Source: JBBILO01 sp037444855
Lineage (GTDB): Bacteria > Patescibacteriota > Microgenomatia > UBA1406 > GWC2-37-13
Direction: 5' to 3'
DNA: 6,869 bases
NCBI GenBank assembly: GCA_037444855.1
Contig: JBBILO010000030.1
Coordinates: forward strand, 1-6,869
How positions within the stretch are numbered: position 1 is the stretch's first letter; the number at the start of each line of letters is the position of its first letter. The position numbers and the translations under genes were made by a program. The notes beneath the pieces were generated by a model that was given only the letters and a program-made list of their open reading frames with translations, ran no database searches and had not been told where the DNA came from. This document shows, piece after piece, positions 5,363 to 6,869 of this stretch.

Positions 5363-5875
5363 ATGAACTTCAAAAAATATGTTAAAGGGGGAACAGCTGT
5401 TTTTATTGATGCGGCAAATATTTTATATTCTCAAAAAAGTTTAGGTTGGCAGGTGGATTATAAAAAATTAATTGCTTTCTTTAGAAAAAATTGCCAACTA
5501 AAATATATTGGTTTTTATTACGGTCAACTAAAACAAAATCAAGGACAAGAAAGATTTTTTGAGATGTTAAAAGATCAAGGATATACTTTAAGAATTAAAC
5601 CTGTTAAATACATTAATACGCCAAAGGGGACAATTTTAAAGGGCAATCTTGATATTGAAATCGCCTTTGATATTCTTACTAATTGTAAAAAATATAAAAC
5701 ATTTGTTATTCTAAGTGGCGACAGTGACTTTGAAATTGTTTTAAAGTATTTAAAAAAAATCAATAAACAAGTAGTGGTCTTGTCAACGAAAGGTCATATA
5801 TCTATTGAACTTATCAGAAATTGTCATAAATATATTGATTTAAAAAAACTAAAAGATGAAATTAAAAGGGATTAA
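5363..5875 (+). CDS. NYN-domain (LabA/DUF88-type, PIN-like) putative RNase
   Basis: The 170-residue protein covers one NYN domain with little else. AVFIDAANIL (12-21) carries the first acidic residue D16; KGNLDIEIAFDIL (93-105) carries D97 and D103; ILSGDSDF (116-123) carries D120 and D122. This spacing of acidic residues is that of the PIN-like NYN fold, which binds a metal and cleaves RNA; the family includes LabA-like proteins. The domain ends in a KGHISIELIRNCHKYIDL segment and a short basic tail. ATG 5363 is used without SD, 7 bases after a -10 box, so translation is probably leaderless. It stands between a gene remnant and an unrelated membrane-protein gene, so the context does not point to a substrate. 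No antitoxin-like partner is visible. Confidence 0.88.
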   Translation: MNFKKYVKGGTAVFIDAANILYSQKSLGWQVDYKKLIAFFRKNCQLKYIGFYYGQLKQNQGQERFFEMLKDQGYTLRIKPVKYINTPKGTILKGNLDIEIAFDILTNCKKYKTFVILSGDSDFEIVLKYLKKINKQVVVLSTKGHISIELIRNCHKYIDLKKLKDEIKRD

Positions 5876-5902
5876 AAAAATTCTCCCGATCGCTCGGGAG
5901 AA
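5874..5902 (-). terminator. 9-bp GC-rich hairpin, best as a minus-strand terminator
   Basis: TTCTCCCGA (5881-5889) pairs exactly with TCGGGAGAA (5894-5902), loop TCGC. On the minus strand it is followed by seven T (complement of A 5874-5880), a textbook terminator. On the plus strand only GGTTTATT follows, so it would end the NYN transcript less well. No minus-strand gene is visible upstream of it in this window, so its main use may still be for the NYN gene. Confidence 0.6.
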
Positions 5903-5921
5903 GGTTTATTCATAGAAATCA

Positions 5922-5927
5922 TATAAT
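5922..5927 (+). promoter_or_regulatory. Perfect -10 box abutting the start codon of the membrane-protein gene
   Basis: TATAAT (5922-5927) touches ATG 5928. A start about 7 bases downstream would fall inside codons 2-3, so either translation begins at a later codon such as TTG 5940, or the box is fortuitous and transcription begins upstream. No clear -35 is visible. Confidence 0.3.
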
Positions 5928-6869
5928 ATGAGAAAAATTTTGTCAAGATTTAAATACCAAATAATCCTTTTTTTAATAACATTAATAATATTTCTGCTAA
6001 ATTATAAATCCGGCACCTCTCTCACCGGCTGGGATAATCTTCAATCAGAACTTAATCCTTGGCTTTCTGTCAAAAGGGCTTTTTTTTCTGTCTGGCAAGA
6101 GTATCAAAGCTTTGGATTGGTTGCTGGTATGGCCCATGCTTCTGATTTAATAAGAGCGCTTTTTATTTTTTTCCTCTCTTTTTTTCTCCCTCAAAATCTT
6201 ATTCGATATTTTTATCATAGTCTAATGCTTTTTATTGGTGGATTAGGAATGATGAAGTTGTTAAGAGATTCCCGCTTTCGCGGGAATGACAGAGAAGGCA
6301 AGAATGACAGAGGAAGCGGAGATAACAAACAAGAAACGCAGTCATTTCAACCAAGCGACGAAAGGGAGCGCGTGGAGAAATCTTTAAAAGATTCCTCGAC
6401 TCTCCGAGTCGGAGGGCTCGGAATGACAGACACCTATGCTTTTATTGGGGCGATTTTCTATATGTTAAATCTTGGTACCGTTCAAATTTTTTATCTTCCT
6501 TTTGAGCCTTTCTCCACTTTTTTTGCTTTTCTGCCGTGGGGAATATGGAGTTTTCTTCATGTCATTTCGAACGAAGTGAGAAATCCAGCAAAGCGTAAAT
6601 TTACGGCCTCAGGACTAGATTTCTCGGCTGCGCCTCGAAATGACTGGCTAGTTTTTTTTCTTATCAATCTGCTCGGCACGCCTGCCTTTTATACTCAACA
6701 ACTTTTTGTTGTTTATCTTTTCGTTTTAGGCTGTATTGCCATTGGATATTTTTTATGCAATTTCTCTATTCAAAAAAATGCTCATTACGTTCTACGTTCC
6801 ACGTTCCACGTTTTTATCGCTTTTCTCATTATCGGAGTAATCAACTCTTTCTGGCTTTTACCACAAACC
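5928..6869 (+). CDS. N-terminal part of a large multi-TM GT-C-like membrane protein, carrying in-frame repeats (3' end outside window)
   Basis: The frame from ATG 5928 stays open for 314 codons to the window edge. Helix 1 (about 11-25) is followed by NYKSGTSLTGWDNLQSEL (25-42), an outer loop with D36 as a candidate catalytic acid. Further segments are VWQEYQSFGLVAG, LIRALFIFFLSFFL, DTYAFIGAIFYMLN, VFFLINLLGTPAFY and finally INSFWLLPQ at the edge. The plan resembles long polyprenyl-sugar-dependent glycosyltransferases (arabinofuranosyltransferase- or YfhO-like) common in AT-rich candidate phyla. Residues about 114-167 and 212-239 are hydrophilic and do not fit: they are translations of palindromic DNA repeats (DSRFRGND; VISNEVRNP through APRND) inserted in loops between helices without breaking the frame. 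A heptamer array adds residues near 287-296. GC rises locally in these inserts. No SD precedes the ATG; TTG 5940 is an alternative start. Whether the protein remains functional is unknown. Confidence 0.8.
   Translation, partial: MRKILSRFKYQIILFLITLIIFLLNYKSGTSLTGWDNLQSELNPWLSVKRAFFSVWQEYQSFGLVAGMAHASDLIRALFIFFLSFFLPQNLIRYFYHSLMLFIGGLGMMKLLRDSRFRGNDREGKNDRGSGDNKQETQSFQPSDERERVEKSLKDSSTLRVGGLGMTDTYAFIGAIFYMLNLGTVQIFYLPFEPFSTFFAFLPWGIWSFLHVISNEVRNPAKRKFTASGLDFSAAPRNDWLVFFLINLLGTPAFYTQQLFVVYLFVLGCIAIGYFLCNFSIQKNAHYVLRSTFHVFIAFLIIGVINSFWLLPQT
6267..6290 (+). repeat. Palindromic repeat encoding DSRFRGND, in frame
   Basis: ATTCCCGC (6268-6275) and GCGGGAAT (6280-6287) form a perfect 8-bp hairpin with loop TTTC, followed by GAC. 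It is 24 bases, eight codons (114-121). Palindromes of this type translate to DSRFRGND in many genomes, from my memory of such annotations. A partial echo, AATGACAGAG, occurs at 6285-6294 and again at 6303-6312. A related hairpin without coding role lies at 687-706. Confidence 0.75.
6341..6427 (+). repeat. 87-base palindromic unit GTCATTTC...GAATGAC, in frame
   Basis: The unit begins GTCATTTC and ends GGAATGAC. Inner parts GAGAAATCTTT and AAAGATTCCTC are roughly inverted, and GACTC/GAGTC (6389-6401 region) makes a small hairpin. Its length is a multiple of three and it is read through without a stop at residues about 138-167 of the membrane protein. The edges are more degenerate than in the copy at 6561-6644. 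Confidence 0.65.
6561..6644 (+). repeat. 84-base palindromic unit with 10-bp perfect ends, in frame
   Basis: The ends GTCATTTCGA (6561-6570) and TCGAAATGAC (6635-6644) are perfect inverted repeats. Within them GAGAAATC (6578-6585) pairs with GATTTCTC (6618-6625), and the centre holds the palindrome CGTAAATTTACG (6594-6605). The whole could fold as a three-tier cruciform. It is exactly 28 codons and encodes residues 212-239 (VISNEVRNP to APRND), between two membrane helices. Confidence 0.8.
6787..6814 (+). repeat. Four tandem heptamers ACGTTCY
   Basis: ACGTTCT (6787-6793), ACGTTCC (6794-6800), ACGTTCC (6801-6807) and ACGTTTT (6808-6814) stand head to tail inside the membrane-protein frame, encoding part of YVLRSTFHVF. 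The 7-base period is the same as in the arrays at 771-825 and 1206-1261, though the unit sequence differs. Confidence 0.7.

Noticed and set aside
6787..6814. CRISPR-like or phage att repeat
   Set aside because: Units are 7 bases and contiguous with no spacers, and no cas or integrase gene is present.

Overview
The window looks like a piece of an AT-rich bacterial genome, most plausibly a member of the Candidate Phyla Radiation / Patescibacteria. This is inference. It rests on low GC (about one third in the long genes), exclusive use of TAA stops in the six complete reading frames, genes without Shine-Dalgarno (SD) sequences, a stand-alone four-helix-bundle (23S-IVS-type) gene, short heptamer repeat arrays, and palindromic repeats read in frame inside a membrane-protein gene. 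No rRNA or tRNA gene was found. The code appears standard, because long frames without internal TGA exist.

Layout. (1) 1-276: the 3' end of a secreted or cell-wall-type protein, possibly lytic-transglycosylase-like. (2) 277-849: a gene-poor, hairpin-rich stretch. It holds a good promoter, a stem-loop with a T tract, several perfect hairpins, a four-way-junction RNA-like fold (621-725) and a 14-base match to the conserved 3' end of 16S rRNA. (3) 737-1297: an IVS-like element, in which a frameshifted four-helix-bundle gene (850-1210) sits between two inverted arms built from degenerate 7-base repeats. A 12-bp inverted repeat (601-612 / 1304-1315) encloses the whole. (4) About 1330-2220: a GC-rich island with one unrecognised two-TM protein gene (1499-2080). 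(5) 2226-5092: a glycosylation operon, a GT4-type glycosyltransferase and an overlapping GT-C-like membrane protein, preceded by a long hairpin that contains the SD of the first gene. (6) 5122-5296: a decayed 5' fragment of a gene related to the last gene of the window. (7) 5363-5875: a NYN/LabA-type nuclease gene, apparently leaderless. (8) 5928-6869: the 5' part of a large multi-TM, GT-C-like membrane protein that runs off the window. It carries three palindromic repeat units and a heptamer array, all read through in frame.

Functionally, the two glycosyltransferase-type genes and the terminal membrane protein fit cell-envelope glycan or glycolipid synthesis. The most unusual material is the repeat biology: the IVS-like heptamer-armed element with SD / anti-SD-like ends outside any rRNA, and the in-frame colonisation of a membrane-protein gene by palindromic repeats.
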